A stretch of 64,000 nucleotides of DNA from Nepenthes gracilis (lineage: Eukaryota; Streptophyta; Magnoliopsida; Caryophyllales; Nepenthaceae). Below the pieces are notes generated by a model. That model was given only the letters and a program-made list of their open reading frames with translations. It was not told the DNA's origin and searched no databases. The translations under genes and the position numbers were made by a program. The first letter of the stretch is position 1; every line of letters begins with the position of its first letter. Below are positions 17,631-27,116 of the stretch, in pieces. The stretch lies in the NCBI GenBank assembly GCA_033239525.1, contig BSYO01000033.1, positions 13,922,901-13,986,900 of the forward strand, in the 5' to 3' direction.

Positions 17631-20600
17631 GTCGTAGAAGGTACACTTTCTATCTGTGGCACTTCTAGTTATGTACTATTTGACTCTGGATCTACTCACT
17701 CTTTCGTGTCCCATGAAGTTATTGACTCTGGATCTACTCTGGATCTTACGACCCTTCCTCAAGTTATTGACTGCCCATTGATGGTCGCCTCACCCATGGG
17801 GTCATCCGTAATCTTAAATGTAGTATATCCAGAATGCCCAATAGAATTTAATGAATACATGATGCCTGTTAACCTAGTTTTGCTGAAAGTGAAAGACTTC
17901 GATGCAAATTTGGGAATGGATTGGTTAGCCAGGTATCATGCCAAGATTGATTGTTTCCGAAAAAGGGTGGAATTCGCCATTCCTGGAAACAAGTCATTCT
18001 ACATTCAAGGAGTCCGGCATAAAGAAGCATCTTGCTTCATTTCGGCTCTTCATACCAGACACTTGATGGGTGAAGGGTGTCAAGCTTATCTAGCCTTCGC
18101 CAATGTGACCACTGAAAGTCAAGAATCTCTGGCTAAAGAGATTCCTGTGGTAGGGAATTCGAAGACATATTCCCTGATGAATTGCCTGGACTACCACCCC
18201 AACGAGAGTTGGAATTTGGAGTAGAATTGATATCAGGATCAGCACCGATATCCAAAGTACCGTATCGGATGGCACCGGCCGAACTCAAAGAATTGAAACA
18301 GCAATTGCAGGAATTGTTAGATAAAGGTTTCATTCGGCCAAGCGTGTCACCATGGGGAGCACCGGTTCTCTTTGTCAGAAAGAAGGACGGGACCATGAGA
18401 TTATGCGTGGATTATCGCGAACTGAACAAAATTACCGCCAAGAATAAATATCCTCTGACAAGGATTGATGATCTCCTTGACCAATTACATGGAACTTGCG
18501 TATTTTCAAAAATCGACATTAGATCAGGGTATCATCAACCTCGGATCAGAAAAGAGGATATAGCAAAGACGGCGTTCCGGACTAAATATGGGCATTATGA
18601 ATTTATAGTGATGCCTTTTGGGTTGACTAATGCCCCGGCCGTCTTTATAGACTTGATGAATCGAATTTTTCAACCATACCTGGACAAGTTTGTGATCGTC
18701 TTTATTGACGACATTCTTGTGTATTCGAAAAGCCATGAGGAGCATGAGGTGTATTTATGGACTACGCTCCAGATTCTTAGGGAGCATCAGCTGTTCGCCA
18801 AATTGAAAAAGTGCGAATTTTGGTTAAAGGAAGTGGGATTCCTTGGCCACGTTATCTCTAAAGAAGGGATTTTCGTCGACCCTAAGAAAGTGGAAGCAGT
18901 GGTAAATTGGAACCGGCCAACCTCTATGACCGAAGTGCGAAGTTTCTTAGGCTTAGTTAGATACTATAGGCAGTTCGTGGAAAACTTCTCCCAAATCGCT
19001 TCGCCACTCACGTAGTTAACCAAGAAGGATGCCAGATTTGAGTGGACCAAGGATTGTGAAGAGAGTTTCTAGACACTTAAAGACCGGTTAACTTCTGCTC
19101 TGGTCCTAACCATCCCAAATGAATCAGGAGGACTGATTGTTTATTGCGATACTTCAAAGATTGGGTTAGGCTGTGTTTTAATGCAACACGGAATGGTAAT
19201 TGCCTATGGGTCACGGCAGTTGAAAGATCATGAAAGAAATTATCCAACTCACGATCTGAAACTAGCCGTAGTAGTGTTTGCATTGAAAATCTGGGGGCAT
19301 TACCTGTATGGGGAGAGATTCTTGGTCTACTACGATCATAAGAGTCTAAAGTATTTATTCTCCTAGAAGGAACTGAACATGAGGCAGAGAAGGTGAATTG
19401 AATTTCTGAAAGACTATGATTGTGAAATTCGGTACGAACCAGGAAAGGCCAACGTAGTTGCCGATGCACTAAGTAGACAACCTGGTGTTCTGGCCAGAAC
19501 GTAAGTCAAGCAAATGAAAATGCTGGACTATCTCATGTACTATGATGTCCAACGTTATGTGCAAGGAAAGCGGATGATCTTGGCATACCTTCAAGTTCAA
19601 CCAGAGGTGATAAATGAGGAAAGGGATGTCAGGCGGATGATTCTTTCCTTGTAAAGATCATGAGTGAACTGGACAAAACATCCCGAAGCAATTTTCACGT
19701 TATGTCGAATGGAGCATTAAGATTTAGAAATCGGTTATGTGTGCCGGACAACAAAGAATTAAAGGAGAAAATTCTTAAGGAGGCCCATCGATCCCGTTAT
19801 ACGATTCACCCATGAGCCAATAAGATGTATCAGGGTCTGAAGAAAATATTTTGGTGGAGGAATATGAAGAGGGATATTGCAGCTTATGTGGAAAAGTGTC
19901 TTGTGTGCCAACAAGTAAAGGCCGAAAGAAAGCAGCTGTCTGGATTATTGCAGCCAATGACATTTCCAGGTTGAAAATGGGAAGACATTGCCATGGATTT
20001 TGTAACCGGTCTGCCAAGGATGCCAAGGAAACATGATGCCATTTGGGTGATTGTCAATCGGCTAACCAAGTCAGCCCATTTTCTGGCGATCCAGACGACT
20101 TACTCCCGTGATAAATTGGCCCAACTGTATGTGAACGAGGTTGTTAGACTTCATGGTGTACCTGTTTCTATCGTGTCGGATAGAGACCCTCGCTTTGTTT
20201 CAAAGTTCTGGAAAAGTCTACACAAAGGGTTAGGGACAGAATTAAAATTCAGTACCGCTTTTCATCCCCAAACTGACGGCCAATCAGAACGAACTATCCA
20301 GATACTTGAGGATATGTTAAGAGCCTCGGTTTTAGAGATGAAATGGGCTTGGGATAATTCATTAACTCTAGCAGAGTTTGCTTATAATAACAGTTACCAG
20401 GCCAACATTGGCATGGCTCCTTTTGAAGCCTTGTATGGGAAAAAATGTAGGTCACCGATCCACTGGGAGGAACACGAAAATAAAAGGATTTTGGGTCCTG
20501 ACATTATTAAAGAGACGGTAGAAAAGATAAAGTTAGTACACGAAAATCTCAGAGTAGCCCGGAGTAGACAAAAGAACTATGCAGACCGGAGGAGATCTGC

Positions 20601-21041
20601 ATTAGAATTTGAAAAAGGCGATTTTGTATTCCTAAAGGTATCGCCATCCAAAGGAAAATACAGATTCGGGGTAAAAGGGAAGCTGAAGCCACGATTTATT
20701 GGTCCTTTTGAAATTCTAAAAAGGATCGGAGAAGTGCTTACAGACTTGCACTACCTCTAAACTTGGCAGAAGTACACGACGTGTTCCATGTATCAATGCT
20801 TCGGAAGTATGTCTATGACCCTACGCATGTAATCGAGTATGAACCTTTGACAATCAACAAGGACTTGTCCTATGTAGAGGAACCGGTGAAAATCTTGGAT
20901 CGAAGGGAACAGAGGCTACGCACCAAATCAATCGCTCTAATAAAGGTGCTCTGGAAGAATCACACACCCAAAGAGGCAACTTGGAAACGAGAGGAAGAGA
21001 TTCGGAACAAATACCCCTATTTATTTTCTCGAGGTCAGTAA
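17631..21041 (+). pseudogene. pol: pol of chromovirus D (PR-RT-RNase H-IN-chromodomain), broken
   Basis: Domains in order: aspartic protease (LFDSGSTHSFVS, about 17,677-17,712; the DSGST coding segment is repeated at 17,722); RT (18,182-19,015) with [22 protein letters not shown] and catalytic [10 protein letters not shown]; RNase H (about 19,140-19,500: [29 protein letters not shown]); the integrase zinc region (about 19,760-19,920); the DDE core with MDFVTGLP, VSDRDPRFVS and DGQSERTIQ; and the C-terminal LIKVLWKNHTPKEATWKREE, typical of the Tekay/Del chromodomain end. Frame breaks lie near 18,155, 19,650, 19,980 and 20,745, with stops near 19,014 and 19,363. Catalytic residues are mostly kept, so decay is moderate. 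Confidence 0.92.
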
Positions 21042-22268
21042 TCTTATTTAAAATTTCGAGGACGAAATTTCTATAAGTGGGGGAGATTGTAACGACCCAA
21101 ACTTTAAAAGCATAGAAAACCCCCGTTATCGAGTCCGATCAACGCCAGTTGACCGAAAAATGCAATAGGAAAGTAATTGGCCTTAAGATGAAAACAACTT
21201 CGACCCTTATTTAATGAAAACCCACTCCGAATTTCTACGATAATCTAGTCTAGATTCCCTTGAAAAGGGAGTCTGGAATATCCCTTGAAAAGAAGTCCGA
21301 ATTTCCTTGATGAAAAATCAAGTCCGGCCAGGTAAGGCCGAAATAGCCTTGAGGGTCGGAGTGTATTTGTGAAGCCGAAGTTGTTGATCCGGTCAATGCC
21401 AGTAGTTGACCGGAACGCGTAAATAAGGAAACCGAGTACGTTGAAATAGCAATTAATAAGGGAATCCTTATAATAAGGAAACAGAGCAAAGAGAAATAAC
21501 CAGTAAGGAAATTTTGAAATAAGGAAATTGAGTATAAGGAAATAATAAATAATAAGGAAACTTTAAAATTGAAAACCCTACGAATTTCCCCCGAAGGCTG
21601 CCAAACCCTAGGGCTTATAAATAAGACTTTAGAGAGCGAGAAAAGAAATGGGGCACTCGATAGGGCTTGACCAAAAGTTCAAGGCGAAACAAAGAAATTC
21701 AGGCAAGATACTCACCCTGTTTTAAAGTTCATGTTTATGCACGTTTTCTACCTAAGTATATGATACGTTCTGATGAAATTATGTATGTATAATGTCTATT
21801 CTGTTTTTGATGATTCATCGTTCTGAAGCACATGTTTAAAAGAAACTCTGATATTCATGATGATGGGTCTTATTCTACAAATATGTTATGAAATATGTTC
21901 TGTTTATGAGTGTGACAATTATCATGAATTTCGATAAATGCATGTTTACGAAAAAGAACTTAGGCCTTAAAATGGAACAATAACTCCTACTATTGACCTC
22001 TGGTTTCTGTCAAAAAGATCTCTGGTTTTAAGAAAAAGGACTCCGGCATTTTTAGGAAATAAGTACTCCATCCTCTTTTTGAAAAGTACTCCTACGTTGA
22101 AGAAGATGAACTCCGACCTTTACGTCTTTAAAGAAGCACTCCATCCTTTTAAGAAAGAATACTCCGTCCTTTAAAGGAAAAGTCACTCCAGTTTTAGCAT
22201 TCCGGAATTTAATGAAAAGACGCTCCGGTTTTTGAACTCTGGATTTTAAAGAAAAGTCACTCCGGATT
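21042..22268 (+). repeat. Polypurine tract and truncated 3' LTR of element D
   Basis: TAAGTGGGGGAGAT (about 21,074-21,087) precedes TGTAACGACCC at 21,088, a standard chromovirus LTR start. The LTR carries some TTGACC motifs, an AT-rich middle and from about 21,980 an ACTCCG minisatellite like that at 45,006-46,330. It stops at about 22,268, before any U5 end. Confidence 0.85.
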
Positions 22269-23011
22269 TTAAGGTTAATAACAGCTCTCCAAGGATACTC
22301 CACGATCCCAACTGGCACCAAAAATATACTGGTAATATTGGCGCCTCCCACATAAGGAAGGCGCCAGATTTCTCCAAATCTTTGCCAATCCAGGATTTCC
22401 AACGGTAGCATGCACAGAAGGAAGGTACCCAGCTTGGAAAGCGGTTGGCCCCCTCAGAAGGAAACAATCCTCCACAATTGGGCAACAAGCATTGGCCGCC
22501 AAAAGGAATGCCAGTAGCAGATCACAGGAACGATCACTCCTTCCAAAGGAGGAGGATCACCATCTTTGCCATAAAAGAGGCCCTAGATTCACCATCCAGG
22601 ACACGCTTTCATTGAGATTAAAAAACCCTAAGCACTCTGAGAAACAGACTCTGGTTCCTGGCAGCCAAAACTCTCAAACACAATCAAACTCTAAGGCAAT
22701 GGACGAGTCTTTACACTCGTTCTCTGCCTTCCCACCATCCAGATACGATAAAGGCCTTGCGCCTCTCTGACATCTGAAACAAAGCACTCTCTTCCCCTCT
22801 CTCATTGCTCTCTCTACTTTCAGTTCCTTCCATTGAAGGCTGTTTTACTGACTTGAGCGTCGGAGTGTTTTCGGTGGGATTACCTCCCGCCGTTAACGCT
22901 GACCTCTTGTTCGTTTTAGTGGTGTGCAGGATTCGTACTCGGTAAACGGAGCCGGTTCGCATCATCCAGAAAAATCCGAATCTGTTTGAAGTCAGATTCA
23001 AGTACGCATTA
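22269..23011 (+). repeat. Tat LTR L4 (plus sense, 5'-truncated)
   Basis: Homologous to L2 and to the inverse of L3 from AAGGTTAATAACAGC onward. It includes the U5 motif at 22,848-22,867 and ends ...GTACGCATTA at 23,011 (terminal CA changed to TA). The U3 part is missing. It is followed by the ATAAC duplication. Confidence 0.85.
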
Positions 23012-23122
23012 ATAACAAATTTCAAAGCTTAAACATATATATATATACAAAATTTTGAAACATCATCCATAAACTGATTTTTCTTTCATAAGAATTGGAG
23101 TCATAAACAATTTCAAAGCTTA

Positions 23123-23156
<34 letters not shown>

Positions 23157-23325
23157 AAATTTTGAAACATCATTCATAAACTGATTTTTCTTCCATAAGA
23201 ATTGGAGTCATAACAAATTTCAAAGCTTAAACATATATATATATATATATATACAAAATTTTGAAACATCTTCCATAAACTGATTTTTCTTTATAAGAAT
23301 TGGAGTCATAACAAATTTCAAAGCT

Positions 23326-23359
<34 letters not shown>

Positions 23360-23360
23360 T
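23012..23360. repeat. AT-rich tandem array, right part
   Basis: Continuation of the ~105-bp array broken at 754, with more than three units and several AT dinucleotide runs. It ends ~85 bp before the PPR start codon, so it forms the near upstream region of that gene. Confidence 0.9.
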
Positions 23361-23445
23361 TTATTAAATGTCCGTTGGTTAAGTATGAAGGCTAAAAAAC
23401 TTGCTGTTTGCGTTGTACTCTTATATTCTTCTGGACCTAACAAAC

Positions 23446-25170
23446 ATGTGGAGTGTCCGACTATCTTCTATCCACGACATCCAGCCCAAAGCCGTTACGC
23501 TTCTCCGTTCCCCTTCCTTCATCGTCGGCCTCTCCACCGCCGGTGCCTCAACCAAGTTAGCCACCGACTTGGACGAAAATCCTTTTACAGCGCACCCATC
23601 CCACATCCATCTCTCCTTCGTCCACTCCAAAGACCAACTCCCCAAATCTTACACCATCACTCCCCCAATCAAACCATGGCCGAAAACACTCTCCCGGAAA
23701 CGCCTTGTCTCAATGGTCAGTCGCCAACAGAACCTCGATCTCGCCCACCAAATCTTCGACTTCGCCGGTAAATTTCACCCCAAATTCTCCCACAACTTCG
23801 AAACCTATGCCGCCATCATTACCCGCCTCGCGCGGGCACGTCAATTTCATCACGTCGAATCACTGCTATTCCAATTGCGAAATTCCCAAATCAAATGCGT
23901 CGAAACCATATTCGTTATTCTAATTCGGAACTACGGCCTCGCTTCTCGCCCAAAGGATGCCGTCCGCACATTCTTGCAAATGGGCGATTTCAGCGTGAAT
24001 CGGTCGGTTAAATCCCTTAACTGTTTATTGAATGCTTTGGTTCAAAATAAGAAGTATGATTGGGTCCATTTGGTTTTCAAGAATAGTCGGAAGAATTTCG
24101 GTATCATACCGAATATTTTTACTGGTAATATCTTAGTGAAAGCCCTCTGCGGAAACGGTGATATGAATGGTGCACTGAGGGTGCTCGACGAAATGCCTGG
24201 CATGGGAATGGTGCCTAATGTGGTGACTTATACTACGATTTTAGGTGGTTATGTTGGGAAAGGAGATATGGCCCGTGCGAAGATGGTATTCGGGGAGATA
24301 TTGGACAGAGGGTGGGTGCCTGATGCTACTACGTATACGATTTTGATGGATGGGCATTGTAAGAAAGGGAAGCTGATTGATGCAGTTAAGGTTATGGATG
24401 AGATGGAGGAAAATGGGGTTGAGCCGAATGAAGTTACCTATGGGATTATGATTGAGGCTTATTGTAAAGCGAAGAAATCAGGTGAGGCGTTGAATTTGCT
24501 CGGTGATATGCTCGAGAAGAAGTACATACCTAGTTCTGTATTGTGTTGTAAGGTGGTTGATATTTTGTGCGAGGAAGGGAAGGTTGAGGATGCTTGTCAG
24601 CTGTGGAAGAAGCTGTTGAAGAAGAATGTTACTCCAGATAATATCATCTCGAGCGCTCTTATTTATTGGCTCTGTAAGAAGGGGAAGATTTCGGAAGCTA
24701 AGAAGTTGTTTGATGAGTTTGAAAGGAGTTCGGTTCCCAATGTGTTGACCTATAATACACTTATAGCCGGGCTGTGTGAGAGTGGACAGCTGTGCGAGGC
24801 AGGGAGGTTGTGGGATGACATGGTAGAAAATGGGTGCACTCCTAATGCGTTTACCTATAACATGTTTATTAAAGGGTTTTGTAAGGTAGGTAGCCCCAAA
24901 GAAGGCATTAGAGTTCTCGAGGAAATGCTAGAAAAGGGATTCATGCCAATTGAATCAACTTACTCAATTTTGATTGATGGGCTTTCTGGTTCAGGATCAC
25001 TGACAGAAATCATGGAGTTGCTGTTTATGGTTACTAATAATGGAAGAAGAGTTGATGCAGATTTTTGGAGAGTCCTTCTCAACAAGGCTGTTGGCAATGT
25101 AGACACCGGTGCAGTCCTCAATAATATTGTTAGGGGATTCCACCTGACGAGTTATCATGCAGAATCCTGA
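23446..25170 (+). CDS. P-class pentatricopeptide repeat (PPR) protein
   Basis: PPR proteins bind organellar RNA and act in its processing, editing or translation. This is an intact single-exon gene of ~574 residues. I chose the ATG opening MWSVRLSSIHDIQPKAV; an in-frame ATG 45 bp upstream (23,401) gives a hydrophobic N-terminus and is a less likely alternative. The N-terminal ~80 residues are Ser/Arg/Lys-rich with few acidic residues, fitting a mitochondrial or plastid presequence. About twelve 35-residue repeats follow (e.g. VVTYTTILGGYVGKGDMARA, ATTYTILMDGHCKKGKLIDA), with no E or DYW tail, so P class. From memory it resembles Arabidopsis At5g16420; this was not verified. No stops or frameshifts. 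It is the only apparently functional host gene here. Confidence 0.93.
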   Translation: MWSVRLSSIHDIQPKAVTLLRSPSFIVGLSTAGASTKLATDLDENPFTAHPSHIHLSFVHSKDQLPKSYTITPPIKPWPKTLSRKRLVSMVSRQQNLDLAHQIFDFAGKFHPKFSHNFETYAAIITRLARARQFHHVESLLFQLRNSQIKCVETIFVILIRNYGLASRPKDAVRTFLQMGDFSVNRSVKSLNCLLNALVQNKKYDWVHLVFKNSRKNFGIIPNIFTGNILVKALCGNGDMNGALRVLDEMPGMGMVPNVVTYTTILGGYVGKGDMARAKMVFGEILDRGWVPDATTYTILMDGHCKKGKLIDAVKVMDEMEENGVEPNEVTYGIMIEAYCKAKKSGEALNLLGDMLEKKYIPSSVLCCKVVDILCEEGKVEDACQLWKKLLKKNVTPDNIISSALIYWLCKKGKISEAKKLFDEFERSSVPNVLTYNTLIAGLCESGQLCEAGRLWDDMVENGCTPNAFTYNMFIKGFCKVGSPKEGIRVLEEMLEKGFMPIESTYSILIDGLSGSGSLTEIMELLFMVTNNGRRVDADFWRVLLNKAVGNVDTGAVLNNIVRGFHLTSYHAES

Positions 25171-25900
25171 AACAAACAATTCTTGGTTCCTATTTATCAG
25201 GATGAATAGAACGTATGGCACAGTGTGCCAGGCCCTTATAAATCAATGTGACAGGCCAGCTAAAACCATCGTGTGGAATGAAGGTTATCTCCTTGATGTT
25301 GAGAAGTTGTAGTAATTTACCATTTGAGCTGTAAATGAAGAGAGGGATTTGGTAGCACATTCAATAGAACTTTTGTTTATGCTTTGCCAAATGCCTTGCC
25401 ATTGACTGCCAGTACCTTGAATGTTTGTTTAAGGTTGGATGTTTGTGTAGTGATCTAATGCACCAAGCTTCCTGTATTGCATGCTCTAAGGAAGGTTACA
25501 TGACTTTACCTCTGCAATGCTAAGAGGTTGTGTCTTTTTACATGATTTTACAATAGAGCTACCTTACCTTTATGTCAAGGCTCACCCTCACGTTGCTCTT
25601 CTCTGCATCTTTTAATGAAGCTAAAAATGATGAAATTGGATAATGGTTATGCGTAAGAATTAAATCATATAAAAAAATAAAGTTTGAAATGTTGTACTCA
25701 GACCTAATGATAGTCCTAGTGGAACTAGATGAGTATCTAGAAACAAACATGATGAGAATGGAAATACATTAAAAATGAAGTTGGCTTAGTTGCCTTACGT
25801 GTTGTTTAAGAAGAAATCGGGTATGATGACTTGATTCTACTAGAATGCCCATAATGATTTTAAAACTTTTTTAGGGAATTTGAAAGTGTATTCTTGGATG
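25171..25900. other. PPR 3' UTR and intergenic DNA
   Basis: No gene is seen. The first few hundred bases presumably include the 3' UTR of the PPR gene. The rest is AT-rich with no repeat or coding signature I recognise. Confidence 0.5.
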
Positions 25901-25904
25901 ACAT

Positions 25905-26235
25905 TGTTATTGAATCATGTTTCGAAAGTATAGATTTTTCAAATCATGCTTTAAATTGACTAAAGCTTTACAAGAATTAAAACAAGCACATAAAATATGG
26001 AATAAAAGTTTAGGTTAATGTTTGTTAGATAATGACTTTAGCATGTTAAATGTTGATACTATTTTATTTATTAAGCATAATGGTGATGATTGGTCAATTG
26101 TACAAATTTTTGTTGGCGATATCATTCTTAGAAGTATCAACGCTGAGATGCCTAACAAAGTTGCAAAATGTATGCTAAATGAATTTGAGTATGATGGATG
26201 TACTTTGTTTATTTTTTGGATTATAAATAAAGTAA
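25905..26235 (+). pseudogene. Ty1/copia reverse transcriptase relic
   Basis: The translation, crossing frames and stops, keeps the order of a copia RT: HVFKLTKALQELKQAHKIWN (family form KLxKALYGLKQAPRAW), then LLDNDFSMLNVDTILFIKH, then IVQIFVGDIILRS where the catalytic YVDD has become FVGD, then AKCMLNEFE. No other copia part is seen. It is dead and isolated, between the PPR gene and LTR K. Confidence 0.75.
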
Positions 26236-27111
26236 AAGTGTTATATTTTTATGACGTATCATGGACCTGGGTTATTGTACTAATTATGAAGTTACTTGGT
26301 CTTTTTCGAAGGGTTGAATTGAAGTAGGTTTGGTTTCTGTTCTTAATAGTATGGATTCTGCACACAACAAATAAATAAAAGGTCAAAGGAATGATGGGAC
26401 TCACTCTTCGATATACCATCCGACACTCAAGTTAGAAATTCTCCTCAAATAGATAGAAAGATACAAGGATACGAGAGATGTGTGTGATGATGCACGGGTG
26501 TGTGGGTTGAGTATGGTTTGGAGGATGCACGTGCTGTGGAGCGGCTTTAAAATAGTGGTGCGCTTGACTAGGAGTGATTTTGAGGAGTTGCACTCATGAA
26601 TTGAGCAGCTTGAGAGGGGAAGGGAGAAAAGGAGAGAGAGCCGTGAGTCTTCTCAAATGCTTTTTGGGCAGAGAGTTATTATTCTATAAGCTTAAAAGTG
26701 TGCACGCCCCTTACCCATGGGAGAAATGGGGTATTTATAGTGTTTAAGTCAGCTTAGCCCTACTCGGATACCAAGGCTGGCTGACAACTGTCCAAGCAGA
26801 TTCGATGAGCTACCCTAGAGATTGCGGGTGCCAATTATGGGAATTGTGGCTAATTTGGTAGGCTCCTTCCTTTTTCGCGACGATGCTAGGGGCAATGTTT
26901 GCAATAGTTGTCATTAGAATAAATCCACTGAATCGATATTGCCGTATTGGGAGAAATTTTATAATCACGAGCAATATTTAGGGGATATCTACTGAGCTAT
27001 TCAAAGCAATTATGGTTAGTTTTTCACACATGCGTGGCACTGCAGGGCGGCCTTCATCACCAGTTTTCAGCTAGTCAGTCTCAGGTCGACACCCCTAGTT
27101 GACTGCTCCAC

Positions 27112-27116
27112 TGCTT
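27112..27116. other. Candidate target-site duplication of element J (left)
   Basis: TGCTT directly before the TG of the J 5' LTR. The same five bases occur at 36,704-36,708, directly after the 3' LTR if that ends ...CATAG. Confidence 0.65.

Larger units (their letters stand above)
16344..22268 (+). mobile_element. Chromovirus D (Ty3/gypsy, Tekay/Del type), truncated at both LTRs
   Basis: A plus-strand element with a tRNA-iMet-type primer site, gag, protease, RT, RNase H, integrase with a chromodomain-like end, a polypurine tract and a 3' LTR. Only ~80 bp of the 5' LTR remain (to 16,425), and the 3' LTR (from 21,088) is cut at about 22,268 where Tat LTR L4 begins. Left flank is Tat aRNH/integrase and right flank is a Tat LTR, so the flanks do not match across the element. 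Confidence 0.9.
755..23011. mobile_element. Composite Tat-lineage LTR-retrotransposon insertion (22.3 kb)
   Basis: This block interrupts the AT-rich array and is flanked by ATAAC on both sides. Inside are LTR L1 (minus sense), a gag-integrase deletion derivative (plus), aORF A (minus), LTR L2 (plus), a spacer, LTR L3 (minus), aORF B (plus), an integrase remnant (minus), chromovirus D (plus) and a truncated LTR L4 (plus). Here an LTR is called plus sense when its U3-to-U5 order, deduced from the polypurine tract and primer site, runs left to right. Both outer ends are U5 ends, which a single ordinary insertion would not give, so the block has been rearranged as well as nested. Tat assignment rests on the gag and integrase sequence, the convergent aORF and the shared primer-site motif. 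Confidence 0.8.

Noticed and set aside
23401..23445. Upstream ATG as the PPR start
   Set aside because: It would add 15 mostly hydrophobic residues before a start (MWSVRLSS...) that looks like an organelle presequence. Kept only as an alternative.
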